Assembly (NCBI GenBank): GCA_000403495.2
Contig: KE159799.1
Coordinates: 943,456 to 998,040 of the forward strand
Origin: Lachnospiraceae bacterium 10-1
GTDB taxonomy: Bacteria; Bacillota; Clostridia; Lachnospirales; Lachnospiraceae
Length of the DNA stretch: 54,585 bases
Direction: 5' to 3'
The notes under the pieces: generated by a model
Databases searched by the model: none
What the model was told of the DNA's origin: nothing
What the model saw: the letters and a program-made list of their open reading frames with translations, nothing else
Part shown: positions 24,049 through 34,352 of the stretch, one piece after another
How the letters are laid out: each line of letters begins with the position of its first letter
Numbering within the stretch: position 1 is the stretch's first letter
Made by a program: the position numbers and the translations under genes

Positions 24049-26709
24049 TTACTTCTGCAGCTGGGCAAGGCGTTCCTTTACCTGGCTCATCATCTGGGTA
24101 TATTTTTCCAGCTTTTCTCTTTCTTCAGCAATTTTAGCCTCTGGCGCCTTAGAGATAAATTTTTCATTACTAAGCATGCCATTTACCCGGGCAAGTTCTC
24201 CTGCAAGTCTCTTTTCTTCCTTTGCAAGGCGTTCAAGCTCCTGCCCGATATCCACCAGCTCCGCAAAAGGCATATAAAGCGTTGCACCGCCAATCACCAC
24301 CGATACTGCATCCTCTGCAATGCCTGACTTATCCTTTTTTATTATAACATCAGAAGCATACGCTAATGAGGTAAAAAACAATTTTCCGTCAGTAAATGCA
24401 CTTAGCACATCTTCTCTTTCACTGATTACAAACACCTGGGCTTTTCTGCTGGGCGAAACGTTCATTTCTGTGCGTACATTCCTGATACCCCTTACAGCTT
24501 CCTTGATGATTTCAATCTCCTTTTCTTCCCTTGCAAAATTCCACTCATCCTGATACTTCGGCCAGCAGGATATCATAATAGATTCTTCCTCTGACTGCAA
24601 AGTGCAGAATATTTCTTCCGTAATAAAAGGCATATAAGGATGAAGCAGTTTTAAAGCGTCAATCAGCACTGTTTTTAAAGTCCATAGTGCAGCATTTTTG
24701 CTTTCCTGATCGTCAGAATTATAAAGTCTCGGCTTTACCATTTCAATGTACCAGTCACAAAATTCATCCCAAATAAAATCATAAACCTTTGAAACTGCAA
24801 TTCCCAGCTCAAAGCTGTCCATATTGTCAGTCACATCTTTAATCAGCGTATTTAATTTGGAAAGAATCCACTTATCAACCGGCTCCAAAAAAGGATTTGC
24901 TGCTTTCAGTCCTTCCTCCGGCATATTCATCATGATAAATCTGGATGCATTCCATATCTTATTAGCAAAGTTTCTGCTTGCCTCAACCCTTTCATAGTAA
25001 AAACGCATATCATTGCCGGGCGCATTTCCTGTAATCAGTGTCAGCCTGAGTGCATCTGCCCCGTACTGATCAATAACTTCAAGAGGATCAATTCCATTTC
25101 CCAGAGACTTACTCATTTTACGCCCCTGTGAATCCCTTATCAGTCCATGGAATAAAACGGTCTTAAATGGCTTTTCTCCCATCTGCTCAAAACCTGAAAA
25201 AATCATACGGATTACCCAGAAGAAAATAATATCATATCCTGTCACCAATACATCCGTAGGGTAAAAATACTTAAGATCTTCTGTCTGCCCGGGCCATCCC
25301 AATGTTGAAAAAGGCCATAGCGCGGAAGAAAACCATGTATCCAGAGTATCCGGATCCTGGGTAAAATGCGTATGTCCACACTTAGGACATTTCTCAGGCG
25401 CATCAGGCGCCACCACAATCTCCCCGCATTTATCACAATAATACGCCGGAATTCTGTGCCCCCACCAGAGCTGTCTGGAAATACACCAATCCCTGATATT
25501 GTCTGTCCAGTTAAAGTAAATCTTTTCCATACGCTTTGGAATCAGCTCAATGTCTCCGCTTTTTACTGCTTCCACCGCCGGTTTAATCAGTTCCTCCATC
25601 TTTACAAACCACTGCTGTTTAATCATAGGTTCAATGGTTGTCTTACAGCGGTCGTGGGTTCCTACGTTATGGGAATAATCCTCGATCTTAACCAAAAGCC
25701 CCATCTCTTCCAGTTCTTTTACAATGGCCTTTCTTGCTTCATATCTATCCATGCCGCAGAACTTTCCGCCATTTTCGTTGATGGTTGCATCATCATTTAA
25801 AATATTGATTTCTGGCAGATTATGACGTTTTCCCACCTCAAAATCGTTAGGATCATGGGCCGGTGTAATCTTAACTACGCCGGTACCAAATTCCATATCC
25901 ACATAAGAATCAGCCACCACCGGAATTTCTCTGTTTACAATGGGAAGCATCAGCTTTTTCCCAATAATATCTTTGTATCTGTCATCCTCCGGGTTTACTG
26001 CCACCGCAGTATCTCCCAGCATGGTTTCCGGTCTGGTGGTTGCAAACTCCACAAACCGGGTTGTGCTTACCGCACCGTCTTCTTCAATTACCGGATACTT
26101 AATGTGCCAAAAATGGCCTGCCTGCTCGCTGTATTCTACCTCCGCATCTGAAATAGAGGTATTGCAGACCGGACACCAGTTAATGATACGGCTTCCTTTA
26201 TAGATCCAGCCTTTTTCATGCATCTTGCAGAATACTTCCGTTACCGCCTTATTACATCCTTCGTCCATGGTAAAACGTTCTCTGTCCCAGTCGCAGGAGG
26301 AGCCCATCTTTTTCAACTGGCTGATAATCCGCCCGCCATATTCCCTTTTCCAGTCCCATGCACGCTCTAAAAACCCTTCACGTCCAAGCTCTTCTTTATT
26401 AATACCTTCTTCTTTTAATTTTTCTATAATCTTGACTTCTGTTGCAATACTGGCATGGTCAGTGCCAGGCTGCCAAAGTGCATTGTACCCCTGCATTCTT
26501 TTAAAGCGGATCAAAATATCCTGCATGGTATTGTCCAGCGCATGTCCCATGTGAAGCTGCCCCGTAATATTCGGAGGCGGAATTACAATGGTAAAAGGCG
26601 TCTTTGAATGATCAACTTCCGCATGAAAATATTTTTTATCCATCCATTTTTGATACAACCTGTCCTCAATCCCTTTGGGATCATAGGTTTTTGCAAGTTC
26701 TTTGCTCAT
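24049..26709 (-). CDS. valS: Valyl-tRNA synthetase
   Basis: An 886-residue class Ia synthetase that charges tRNA-Val. [15 protein letters not shown] near residues 45-58 is the HIGH motif, and [14 protein letters not shown] near 530 is the KMSKS motif. An editing domain lies between them. The C terminus has the tRNA-binding coiled coil ending in KERLAQLQK, typical of full-length ValRS. A T-box leader lies upstream, so expression should rise when tRNA-Val is uncharged. folC follows closely. Confidence 0.98.
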   Translation of the reverse strand: MSKELAKTYDPKGIEDRLYQKWMDKKYFHAEVDHSKTPFTIVIPPPNITGQLHMGHALDNTMQDILIRFKRMQGYNALWQPGTDHASIATEVKIIEKLKEEGINKEELGREGFLERAWDWKREYGGRIISQLKKMGSSCDWDRERFTMDEGCNKAVTEVFCKMHEKGWIYKGSRIINWCPVCNTSISDAEVEYSEQAGHFWHIKYPVIEEDGAVSTTRFVEFATTRPETMLGDTAVAVNPEDDRYKDIIGKKLMLPIVNREIPVVADSYVDMEFGTGVVKITPAHDPNDFEVGKRHNLPEINILNDDATINENGGKFCGMDRYEARKAIVKELEEMGLLVKIEDYSHNVGTHDRCKTTIEPMIKQQWFVKMEELIKPAVEAVKSGDIELIPKRMEKIYFNWTDNIRDWCISRQLWWGHRIPAYYCDKCGEIVVAPDAPEKCPKCGHTHFTQDPDTLDTWFSSALWPFSTLGWPGQTEDLKYFYPTDVLVTGYDIIFFWVIRMIFSGFEQMGEKPFKTVLFHGLIRDSQGRKMSKSLGNGIDPLEVIDQYGADALRLTLITGNAPGNDMRFYYERVEASRNFANKIWNASRFIMMNMPEEGLKAANPFLEPVDKWILSKLNTLIKDVTDNMDSFELGIAVSKVYDFIWDEFCDWYIEMVKPRLYNSDDQESKNAALWTLKTVLIDALKLLHPYMPFITEEIFCTLQSEEESIMISCWPKYQDEWNFAREEKEIEIIKEAVRGIRNVRTEMNVSPSRKAQVFVISEREDVLSAFTDGKLFFTSLAYASDVIIKKDKSGIAEDAVSVVIGGATLYMPFAELVDIGQELERLAKEEKRLAGELARVNGMLSNEKFISKAPEAKIAEEREKLEKYTQMMSQVKERLAQLQK

Positions 26710-26739
26710 GTTTTTTCTCCTCTTCTTGTTTTATACAAT

Positions 26740-26777
26740 AAAAAACGCCCTCACAGATACATTATCTGCAAAGGGCG
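26740..26777 (-). terminator. T-box-controlled terminator of valS
   Basis: On the minus strand CGCCCT...GCAGATA pairs with TATCTG...AGGGCG, followed by six T. It lies just after the T-box sequence and shares bases with the antiterminator region, as expected for tRNA-controlled attenuation. Confidence 0.88.
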
Positions 26778-27060
26778 CATCCTTTTGATTACGCGGTACC
26801 ACCTTCGTTTATCACTCAGAGACTGCTGATAAATAATATCAAGAGTCCTATCCTATAACGTGGATAATACGTGAGAACTTACTGATCTTCCTGCTAAGTC
26901 TGTGTTCGGCTCTCCGGCTCCAAAGCTACCTTCTCCATTTTCTTCCTTAAAACCTTTCAGCACTGCTGCCAGCAATCTATTCAAAAACAATTGATGAACC
27001 GCAGGGTTTCTTCTCTGACAGGAGATAAATGTGTACTCCTCTTTTTCATCGCCTTTTTAA
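26740..27060 (-). promoter_or_regulatory. T-box leader (tRNA-Val riboswitch) of valS
   Basis: The conserved T-box core GGTGGTACCGCG is at 26792-26803 on the minus strand, followed by the terminator hairpin. The 5' part holds an AGTA-type S-turn in GAGGAGTAC (near 27037) and an AGAGAAG element expected in Stem I. Uncharged tRNA-Val would pair with the core and prevent termination. I could not fix the specifier codon; a GTA near 26927 is one candidate. The leader fills most of the 474-bp gap before valS. Confidence 0.92.
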
Positions 27061-27072
27061 TCTAATGATTCT

Positions 27073-27101
27073 ATCTTAGTTGCATGGTTTTTATTTGTCA
27101 A
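27073..27101 (-). promoter_or_regulatory. Promoter of the valS T-box transcript
   Basis: TTGACA (27096-27101), 17 bp, TAAGAT (27073-27078) on the minus strand, immediately upstream of the T-box leader. Confidence 0.7.
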
Positions 27102-27182
27102 GTGATTTTTCATAATCCTGACGCTATCACACTTTTCAAGCTACAATGTAATATTCCGTTGTTTCCCTTCTTCTTGCACCGT

Positions 27183-27770
27183 CTACTCTTCATCCATCTC
27201 AACAAACTCAGCGTCAATAATTCTTTCTTTATCCCTTTTTACTTTAAACACTCTGGATAAAATCCAGATATCAGATACTCCGTCATAGATCAAAAATATG
27301 CCGATCAGTCTTACCACAAATTCCACTGCCCCAAAAGGATTAAAAATCAGCAAACCGCCAAATATCACTGTTAGCAGGCCGAATGTAAGGGCCAGCCACC
27401 ATCTTTCATAGCCCTCCTTTTGCAGCGCAATTGCCTGAACCACATTATGTAAACCATGAATTACAATCAAAACCCCCACAATTACAGGCACCGCCATAAT
27501 AATCATTTCCGGTGTCAGCAGAATCCATATGCCGATCACTGCAAAAACAATACCGAGAAGCAGCATCCCCTGAGAAATAATCGTCCGCTCCCTATTATAC
27601 AAGTAAATAACTATCTGGATAATCCCATAGGCAAGCAATACAATTCCAAGACTCATGCAGACAATCTGGGTAGTGGTCCCCGGCCAGATCAAAAGCACCA
27701 GTCCTAATAAAATACATAACACTGCCGATACCGTATAATTCACTCTTAAGCCTTTTAAAAATTCAACCAT
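27183..27770 (-). CDS. DUF308/HdeD-like membrane protein
   Basis: A 195-residue protein with six membrane spans in paired hairpins and short loops, as in DUF308/HdeD proteins. The C-terminal tail is charged (IIDAEFVEMDEE). HdeD is linked to acid stress in Escherichia coli, but Firmicute members have no assigned role. GGAG lies 8-10 nt before the ATG, and the gene overlaps vanZ-like by 8 nt. It is the last gene of the run starting at lon. No clear terminator follows it before the valS promoter. Confidence 0.85.
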   Translation of the reverse strand: MVEFLKGLRVNYTVSAVLCILLGLVLLIWPGTTTQIVCMSLGIVLLAYGIIQIVIYLYNRERTIISQGMLLLGIVFAVIGIWILLTPEMIIMAVPVIVGVLIVIHGLHNVVQAIALQKEGYERWWLALTFGLLTVIFGGLLIFNPFGAVEFVVRLIGIFLIYDGVSDIWILSRVFKVKRDKERIIDAEFVEMDEE

Positions 27771-28266
27771 GATTAATTTCTCCTTTCCTTTTTAGGCGCC
27801 TTCTCTTTATTCCTTCATATGCCAGATAAACAAAATATCCCAGCACCGCACCCACACAATTAAGCAGGATGTCATCCACATCAAAAGCTCCAAATGCACT
27901 AAAGAGCTGGAAAACTTCTATCCCAAGCACAAATAAAAATGCATTAATCAGCATCACAAAAAAATTTCTTCCTCTTTTCAGCACATAAGGAATTAAAAAG
28001 CCAAAGGGAATAAATACCACAACATTGCCCACCAGATTTTCAAAACTGTTGAGCATATAAGAATAATTTATATACATTCGTATGGTTTTAAACAATGTAA
28101 AGTTTGCTGTGTCAAGCCCTTCTAAAATCACGTCCTTTTCCCATGTGGCGGCAATCGCCTTTAAATGCTCCAAAGGATATTTAAAAATGATCACCTTAAT
28201 CACAACAATTAAATAAATTACAAAAATAATTTTGACATATTTCTTCTGAAACTGCCTATCCTTCAC
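27763..28266 (-). CDS. VanZ-family membrane protein
   Basis: A 167-residue VanZ-like protein with about four spans. Characteristic segments are NLVGNVVVFIPFGFLIPYVLKR and AFGAFDVDDILLNCVGAVLGYFVY. VanZ of enterococci gives low-level teicoplanin resistance, but most chromosomal VanZ proteins have no known function. Translation begins at GTG 28266, sharing one base with the truA stop; GGAGG lies 10 nt upstream. It overlaps the DUF308 gene, showing tight coupling. Confidence 0.88.
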   Translation of the reverse strand: MKDRQFQKKYVKIIFVIYLIVVIKVIIFKYPLEHLKAIAATWEKDVILEGLDTANFTLFKTIRMYINYSYMLNSFENLVGNVVVFIPFGFLIPYVLKRGRNFFVMLINAFLFVLGIEVFQLFSAFGAFDVDDILLNCVGAVLGYFVYLAYEGIKRRRLKRKGEINHG

Positions 28267-29033
28267 TAATAATAAACCTCCATTAAAGTAAGTCCTTTTG
28301 CAGGTGCCAGTTCCCCGGCCTTCTCCCTTAACCCGGAGGATAAAATATCTGCAATGTCTTCAGGCTTTCTCTTATGCATTCCTATCTCTAACAGGGTTCC
28401 TGTCATGATGCGGACCATATGATACAAAAATCCGTTTCCTCTGTAGGTAAAAGAAATTTCGTCCTGCTCTCCCCAAAGCGCCATCGACATGCCGGTATTT
28501 CTTTCTATTTCAATTTCATCAATTGTACGTATTGTAGATTTTTTACTTCTTTTATTTGAAGTAAATGCTTTAAAATCATGGGTTCCCAGAAGATATCCGG
28601 CCGCCCTTCTCATAGCCTCAATATCCAGCTGTTCCTCCACCATATGTGTATATCTTCTGTCAAACACATGAGGCGTTTTTCCGTTATTCACACGGTAACA
28701 ATATTTTTTCCCTTTTGCATTCAGCCTGCTGTGAAAGCGCTCCGGCACCTCTTTTAAAGAAATTACCGCAATATCCTCAGGAAGATAAAAGTTAATATAA
28801 CTTATCATATCATCCGCCTGCATCTGTGTATCCGCATGAAAATTTGCAACCTGCCCTAATGCATGAACTCCCGCATCTGTCCTGCCTGAGCCCTGCAGGG
28901 TAATTTCCTGACCGGTCATTTTAGTAAGCAGCGCCTCGAGCCTTCCCTGTATAGTATTCCCGGTGCTTTCCTGCCTCTGCCACCCTTGATACCTTGTGCC
29001 TTCGTATTGAAGAATCATCATAAAATTGCGCAA
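28266..29033 (-). CDS. truA: tRNA pseudouridine(38-40) synthase TruA
   Basis: A 255-residue pseudouridine synthase that modifies the anticodon arm. The catalytic motif GSGRTDAGVHALGQ carries Asp53. RYQGWQRQ and the closing FLYHMVRIMTGTLLEIG are family-typical. The start is TTG 29033, 8 nt after GGGAGG inside the end of the preceding gene. Stop and start codons abut, so translation is likely coupled to the dehydrogenase gene upstream. Confidence 0.96.
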   Translation of the reverse strand: MRNFMMILQYEGTRYQGWQRQESTGNTIQGRLEALLTKMTGQEITLQGSGRTDAGVHALGQVANFHADTQMQADDMISYINFYLPEDIAVISLKEVPERFHSRLNAKGKKYCYRVNNGKTPHVFDRRYTHMVEEQLDIEAMRRAAGYLLGTHDFKAFTSNKRSKKSTIRTIDEIEIERNTGMSMALWGEQDEISFTYRGNGFLYHMVRIMTGTLLEIGMHKRKPEDIADILSSGLREKAGELAPAKGLTLMEVYY

Positions 29034-30020
29034 TTACTTTACCTCCCAGGGATTTTCCTTTCCCTGCACAAAGCATTGACATCCAAGAAGGGAATCTCTG
29101 ACCACCGTTTCCACACAGTCATCCGTATAAAACGCCATATGGTGGCTCACTGTCACATTAGGATATCCACGGAGTACTGCCAGATCTCTGTTATTTAGTA
29201 TATCTGATTTGCGGTCATAATAATACAGTTCAAACTCATTTTCTACCACATCTAAGCCTGCACCGCCGACTTTTCCCTTTTCAATTCCTGCAATCAGTGC
29301 CTGGGTATCAATAAGGCCGCCTCTTGCAGTGTTGATAATCATTACTCCATCCTTCATTTTTGAAATTGCTTCTTCACCAATCATATGAAAGTTTTCCTCT
29401 GTCAAAGGAGCATGAAGTGTGATTACATCCGCCTGCTGCCACATTTCTTCCAGCGTCACATAAGGGATTCCTGACTTCTTTACCTGTTCATTTTCAAACA
29501 AATCAAAAGCAATCCGCCGGCATCCGAAACCTGACAAATTATTGAGCACTGTAGTTCCAATTCTGCCTGTGCCAATCACTCCTACGGTTAAATCCTTTAA
29601 TTCTCTTCCCTGAATTCCTTTCAGGGTATAATCCTGTATATTGGTGCGTTCTATAATCCGCTTCATCTTACGAATCGTCATAAGAATCAGCATCACTGTA
29701 TAGTCTGCAACCCCGCAGGGGCCATAAGGCGCATTGGCTACCTTCATGCCAAGCTCTTTCGCTGCCTTTATGTCAATATGATCATATCCTATGGTTCTGG
29801 TAGTAACATATTTCACCCCATAGCCTGCAAACACCTTAAGCAGTTCTTTTGTCATTTGTGTTGTAAGAATATCAATACATTCACTACCCTCAGCAAGATA
29901 TGCATTTTCCTTATCCGGTCCGTCCGGACAAAGAACAAGTTCAATTCCCAGCCTGTTTCCATAAGCTTCAAACAGCTCTTTCTCGTCAAAGCTCCGGCAA
30001 CTATAAACTGTTACTTTCAT
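29034..30020 (-). CDS. D-2-hydroxyacid dehydrogenase (NAD-dependent)
   Basis: A 328-residue enzyme of the D-lactate/D-hydroxyacid dehydrogenase family, reducing 2-keto acids with NADH. The Rossmann motif is VGVIGTGRIGTTV near residue 150. The catalytic Arg lies in MIINTARGGLID, Glu in GGAGLDVVENE and His in VTVSHHMAFYTDDC. The DNILNNRDLAVL and HHMAFYT segments are of the LdhA/VanH type. Substrate could be pyruvate, phenylpyruvate or a branched keto acid. It overlaps the AI-2E gene by 20 nt and abuts truA. Confidence 0.9.
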   Translation of the reverse strand: MKVTVYSCRSFDEKELFEAYGNRLGIELVLCPDGPDKENAYLAEGSECIDILTTQMTKELLKVFAGYGVKYVTTRTIGYDHIDIKAAKELGMKVANAPYGPCGVADYTVMLILMTIRKMKRIIERTNIQDYTLKGIQGRELKDLTVGVIGTGRIGTTVLNNLSGFGCRRIAFDLFENEQVKKSGIPYVTLEEMWQQADVITLHAPLTEENFHMIGEEAISKMKDGVMIINTARGGLIDTQALIAGIEKGKVGGAGLDVVENEFELYYYDRKSDILNNRDLAVLRGYPNVTVSHHMAFYTDDCVETVVRDSLLGCQCFVQGKENPWEVK

Positions 30021-31227
30021 CTTCCAGCGCCTCCTTGTTTTTGCCTTTAAGACGCTTCCGATCCCTGTAGATCTGCACCGCCTTCATGTCCTCATCATTC
30101 AAATGCCGAAAGTTGCTGACGCTTGCATACAAAACTTTCATACTGTCAATTGTAGTGTCAAAAACACCTTCCTCATACATGGTCAGTACAATAATCCCTA
30201 TTGGAACTGCAATGATCATTCCCACAACTCCGGCGGATTTATATCCAATAAACAACAAAAACAAAGTAGGAATAGGCTCAAGGCCTACGGAATCTCCCAC
30301 AATTCTTGGCTGGATCAATTGTCTTGCCAGCTGTCCCACCCCCCATATGATTAAAAGACCAATTACCATAGTATATTCCCCATTCAGGAACTTAACAATT
30401 GCCCAGGGAATCAGAACCGTACCCGTTCCAAAAAAGGGAAGAAGGTCAAGAAAAGCCACTCCGATTGCAATTAGAAAAGCATACTTTACTCTTAATATGG
30501 TAAATCCAATTACCAAAAGCAGATACATCCAAAATTCAATTTTAAGCTGTGCCTTAAAGTATCCTCCCACTGCACGTATCAGTCCCCTTTTGACCATATT
30601 TACCTGATCAAGCATTGACTGTGTCATGACCTTATGCAGAAGATTTGCCACATAATCCTTATCTGCCACAAAAAAGTACGCAGATAAAAGACACATAATA
30701 ATTCCAATCAAAATAGAAGGCAGATTCATTGTAAAACGGCTTAACGTCTCAATTGCCGGACTCCCAAGCCTTCCAAAAAGCTCTCCCAAATATTCTCCTA
30801 CATTTGAGGTAATCTTTACAATAGCAACCTCAATCTCATCAGGCAGATATTTACTGGCTGCCTCCAGTTTTTCGCCAATCTGTGCAAACTCCTGTTGTGT
30901 ACCCTCCCACATATCCGGCAGTTCACCTGCAAATTCAATGACCTGCTCCATCAGCTTGGCACTCACAAAATATCCTGCAAAAATAACCAGACCAATTACG
31001 ATGATGATTACAAAAGCAGAGCCTGCTTTTCTTTTTATTTTAACTTTTTTCTCAAAAAAACCAACCAAAGGACTGGCAATCATTGCAATACTCCATCCCA
31101 CAACAAAGGGCATAAAATAAATAATGATTCTGGGCGCCACAAATATAAAGAACAATAACAGCACCAGCATAATTCCCAAATTAATAAAAACCTTCAAATA
31201 CGTTCTTCTGTTTTCATTTTTATCCAT
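30001..31227 (-). CDS. AI-2E family (DUF20/PerM) transporter
   Basis: A 408-residue membrane protein with about eight spans. The family signature LLIGVAFLDLLPFFGTGTVLIPWAIV-like stretch (IAIGVAFLDLLPFFGTGTVLIP) and RQLIQPRIVGDSVGLEPIPTLF are clear. Members have been linked to autoinducer-2 export or Na+/H+ exchange; the real substrate here is unknown. A charged C-terminal tail ends KEALEDESNSL. It lies 37 bp after ysxC and overlaps the dehydrogenase gene. Confidence 0.9.
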   Translation of the reverse strand: MDKNENRRTYLKVFINLGIMLVLLLFFIFVAPRIIIYFMPFVVGWSIAMIASPLVGFFEKKVKIKRKAGSAFVIIIVIGLVIFAGYFVSAKLMEQVIEFAGELPDMWEGTQQEFAQIGEKLEAASKYLPDEIEVAIVKITSNVGEYLGELFGRLGSPAIETLSRFTMNLPSILIGIIMCLLSAYFFVADKDYVANLLHKVMTQSMLDQVNMVKRGLIRAVGGYFKAQLKIEFWMYLLLVIGFTILRVKYAFLIAIGVAFLDLLPFFGTGTVLIPWAIVKFLNGEYTMVIGLLIIWGVGQLARQLIQPRIVGDSVGLEPIPTLFLLFIGYKSAGVVGMIIAVPIGIIVLTMYEEGVFDTTIDSMKVLYASVSNFRHLNDEDMKAVQIYRDRKRLKGKNKEALEDESNSL

Positions 31228-31264
31228 ATTGACTCCATTCTAAAACACCGCAGTCTCGCACACG

Positions 31265-31873
31265 TTACGCCGGATCAGGTTCTTCTTCCATTTTCAAATA
31301 CGCATCCAGCACTTCATAAATCTCTTCACGCCCCTGTTTGGTCAATGCCGAATAGGGAATAACAATGGTGTTTTTTACCACCTTAAGCCCTTCCTTCACC
31401 ATCTTTACATGTTTCTGCATCTGACTCCGTTTGATTTTATCAAGCTTGGTAGCTATAATAATTGGCTCAAATCCCTGTTTTAAGATCCAATCGTACATTA
31501 ACCGGTCATTTCCGGAAGGCTCATGTCTGATATCAATTAAAAGAAAGACTGCTCTAAGCTTTTTGGATTTGTGAAGATAATTCTCAATCATCTTCCCCCA
31601 TTTGGCTTTTTCCGACTCACTGACCTTTGCATAACCGTATCCGGGTAAATCAACAAAATACATTTGATCATTAATATGATAAAAATTAATGGTTTGTGTC
31701 TTTCCCGGCTGGGCACTGGTTCTTGCCAGTGCCTTCCGGTTCATCAGTCCATTGATCAGGGAAGACTTTCCCACATTGCTTTTTCCTGCAAAAGCAAACT
31801 CTATATGTTCATTTTCCGGTAGTGTGCTTGTAATCCCACATACCGTTTCCAGCAAAACATTCTTAATTATCAT
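31265..31873 (-). CDS. ysxC: Ribosome biogenesis GTPase YsxC/EngB
   Basis: A 202-residue essential GTPase involved in 50S ribosome assembly. GTPase boxes are visible: FAGKSNVGKSSLINGL (G1), VDLPGYGYAKVSESEKAKW (G3) and IIIATKLDKIKRSQ (G4). The start at 31873 follows GAGGT; the frame stays open to 31909 but without a good site. It lies 37 bp after lon, the standard lon-ysxC neighbourhood of Firmicutes. Confidence 0.96.
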   Translation of the reverse strand: MIIKNVLLETVCGITSTLPENEHIEFAFAGKSNVGKSSLINGLMNRKALARTSAQPGKTQTINFYHINDQMYFVDLPGYGYAKVSESEKAKWGKMIENYLHKSKKLRAVFLLIDIRHEPSGNDRLMYDWILKQGFEPIIIATKLDKIKRSQMQKHVKMVKEGLKVVKNTIVIPYSALTKQGREEIYEVLDAYLKMEEEPDPA

Positions 31874-31910
31874 TTTATACCTCATGCCCGTTTCAGCGGA
31901 CTTAACCATT

Positions 31911-34265
31911 TCAGATCAATGCTCTCTTTAATACCTCGTTCATATCCTTTACATAGGTAATAACAAGCCCTTCCCTGATCTCCTCTTTAATTTCTTCAAT
32001 ATCCTTTTTGTTTTCTGCCGGCACCAGAACTTCCTTCATACCTGCCATTTTTGCCGCCAGAATCTTTTCTTTCAGTCCCCCTACGGGAAGCACCCTTCCC
32101 CTTAAAGTAATCTCTCCTGTCATGGCAATATCGCTGCGCACCTTTTCTCCTGAAATTGCTGAAAACAACGCAGTTGCCATAGTAATGCCTGCTGACGGAC
32201 CATCCTTTGGAACCGCCCCTTCCGGTATATGAATATGAAAGTCATTTTCCTTAAATACTTCCGGCTGGATATGATTTTTTTCTCCCACGGAACGTACATA
32301 GCTGATTCCAATGACCGCCGATTCCTTCATCACATCCCCCATCTGTCCGGTCAGCTCAATCTCTCCCTTTCCGGGCATCATATTCACTTCGATCTGAAGG
32401 GTATCGCCTCCTACGCTTGTCCATGCAAGCCCCCGCACAATACCTGCCTGAGGCTCTTTGTTTGCCTTATTCATACTATATTTGCGGTTGCCTAAATATT
32501 TATCCAGATTAGAGGCTGTGACCTTGATCTTTTCGCTTTCCGCTCCTTCTTCCCTGGCCTCCAATATTTCCTTTGCACACTTCCTGCAGATATCTCCTAT
32601 CTTTCTTTCAAGTTCCCGAACGCCGGCCTCCTTGGTATAATAAGTGATAATATTTTTCAGTGCACCATCCTGAATCAAAAGCATCTTTTTTGTAATTCCG
32701 TTTTTCTCAAGCTGCTTCTTTAGAAGATGTTCCCGGGCAATATGGAATTTTTCATTTTCCGTATAACTGTTAACCTCAATAATCTCCATACGATCCAAAA
32801 GAGGCCGGGGTATCGTCTGGGTGGTATTGGCAGTAGCCATAAACAAAACTTCAGACAAATCTAAGGGGATTTCCACATAATGATCCCGAAATCTTACATT
32901 TTGTTCTCCGTCCAGAACCTCTAAAAGAGCAGAAAAAGTATCTCCCTTATGATCATTGCTTACCTTATCAATTTCATCTAACAGCATCAGGGGATTATTC
33001 ACTCCTGCCTGCTTTAATCCGGAAGCAATACGCCCCGGCATAGCGCCCACATAGGTTTTCCGGTGTCCACGTATTTCCGCTTCGTCCCGAACGCCGCCTA
33101 AGCAGATTCTCACATATTTTTTATTTAATGCTTCCGCAACACTCTTTGCAATGGAAGTTTTTCCTGTCCCGGGAGGCCCTACCAGACATATAATCGGACT
33201 TTCCCCTTTTTTTGTAAGGCATCGTACTGCAAGAAACTCCAAAATACGTTCTTTAACCTGCTCCAAGCCATAATGCTCCCGTTCCAGAATATCTTTGGCC
33301 TTTTTTATATTTTCCGTATCATTTGATGCCCTGTCCCAGGGAAGCTCCAGCAAAGTTTCAATATAAGCACGTTCCACTGCACTCTCGGAAGTGCTCCCAA
33401 TCAGACTCTTGAATCTGGAAATTTCCTTTTTAATCCTGGCCTTTACTTCCTCAGATGCCTGTAATTCATTAAGAGAAGCTTCAAACTGGTCTGCATCAGA
33501 AAAAGATTTATCCTCCCCTAACTCTTCCCTGATATAGCGGAGCTGTTCCCTAAGCAGGTATTCCTTTTGGCTTTTGTCCACCCGCTCCTTCATTCTCCCT
33601 GCCAATTCTTCCCTCACCTTGGCAACTTCAATCTCATTTAAAAGCTGTACACATAAAATATCATACCGGCACTTTAAAGAAACTGCCTCTAACACCTGCT
33701 GCTTTTTCCCATAGCTGATAGGAAGATTCATGGCAATCTGATCCATCAGGCTTCCTGCATCATCAACATTTGCGTATCTCTGCATGGCATTCTTATCAAT
33801 CTTAGGATAATGAGCCGCATACTGGGCAAAGTATTCCCGCAGCTGCCGGATCATTGCCTCTCCCACTGCCGCTGCATTTCTGCCTTCTTCTTCCACGCTT
33901 TGTACATCTTCCACATAGGCTTCCAAAAATTTGGTATTTTCTTCATTTATTCTTTTGAGAATTCCTCTTTTGATTCCCTCCACAAGTACTCTGATAATCT
34001 GATTGGGAAGCTTTGTAATCTGCTTTATCTCAGCAATTGTTCCCATACGGTAAAGTTCTTCTTCCTTTGGTATATCCACCTCTACATTTCTCTGGGTTAC
34101 CAAAAAAAGCTTTCCTCCCTTTACCATTGCATATTCCAAAGCCTTAATGGATTTCTCCCTGTTAAGATCAAAATGAATTACCGTATCCGGCAGTATCGTC
34201 ATTCCTCTTAAAGGAATCAGCGGCATGACAGACATCTGCTCTATTTCCATTTTAGTTTCATTCAT
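31911..34265 (-). CDS. lon: ATP-dependent protease Lon (LonA)
   Basis: A 784-residue LonA protease. The N-terminal substrate domain is followed by the AAA+ module ([20 protein letters not shown] near residue 360; LLDEIDKV as Walker B) and the Ser-Lys protease domain ([18 protein letters not shown], Ser near 688; Lys in [11 protein letters not shown]). It degrades misfolded and regulatory proteins in the cytosol. AGAGGA lies upstream of ATG 34265. It follows clpX after a terminator-like hairpin and is followed by ysxC. Confidence 0.98.
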   Translation of the reverse strand: MNETKMEIEQMSVMPLIPLRGMTILPDTVIHFDLNREKSIKALEYAMVKGGKLFLVTQRNVEVDIPKEEELYRMGTIAEIKQITKLPNQIIRVLVEGIKRGILKRINEENTKFLEAYVEDVQSVEEEGRNAAAVGEAMIRQLREYFAQYAAHYPKIDKNAMQRYANVDDAGSLMDQIAMNLPISYGKKQQVLEAVSLKCRYDILCVQLLNEIEVAKVREELAGRMKERVDKSQKEYLLREQLRYIREELGEDKSFSDADQFEASLNELQASEEVKARIKKEISRFKSLIGSTSESAVERAYIETLLELPWDRASNDTENIKKAKDILEREHYGLEQVKERILEFLAVRCLTKKGESPIICLVGPPGTGKTSIAKSVAEALNKKYVRICLGGVRDEAEIRGHRKTYVGAMPGRIASGLKQAGVNNPLMLLDEIDKVSNDHKGDTFSALLEVLDGEQNVRFRDHYVEIPLDLSEVLFMATANTTQTIPRPLLDRMEIIEVNSYTENEKFHIAREHLLKKQLEKNGITKKMLLIQDGALKNIITYYTKEAGVRELERKIGDICRKCAKEILEAREEGAESEKIKVTASNLDKYLGNRKYSMNKANKEPQAGIVRGLAWTSVGGDTLQIEVNMMPGKGEIELTGQMGDVMKESAVIGISYVRSVGEKNHIQPEVFKENDFHIHIPEGAVPKDGPSAGITMATALFSAISGEKVRSDIAMTGEITLRGRVLPVGGLKEKILAAKMAGMKEVLVPAENKKDIEEIKEEIREGLVITYVKDMNEVLKRALI

Positions 34266-34319
34266 AAATTTATCCTCTGTTACTGCCTGAAATTAAAAAA
34301 CAAATTATACTTGCACAAA

Positions 34320-34339
34320 ATGCCGCCTATCGGCGGCAT
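34320..34339 (-). terminator. Hairpin terminator between clpX and lon
   Basis: A GC-rich perfect stem ATGCCGCC / GGCGGCAT with a 4-nt loop is followed by only a short TTT G run. It probably gives partial termination after clpX. Confidence 0.6.
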
Positions 34340-34352
34340 CTTATAATTATCA

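Noticed and set aside
25366-26554. Several plus-strand open frames of 70-145 codons opposite valS
   Set aside because: They are antisense to a strongly conserved synthetase, lack start signals and show no recognisable protein features.
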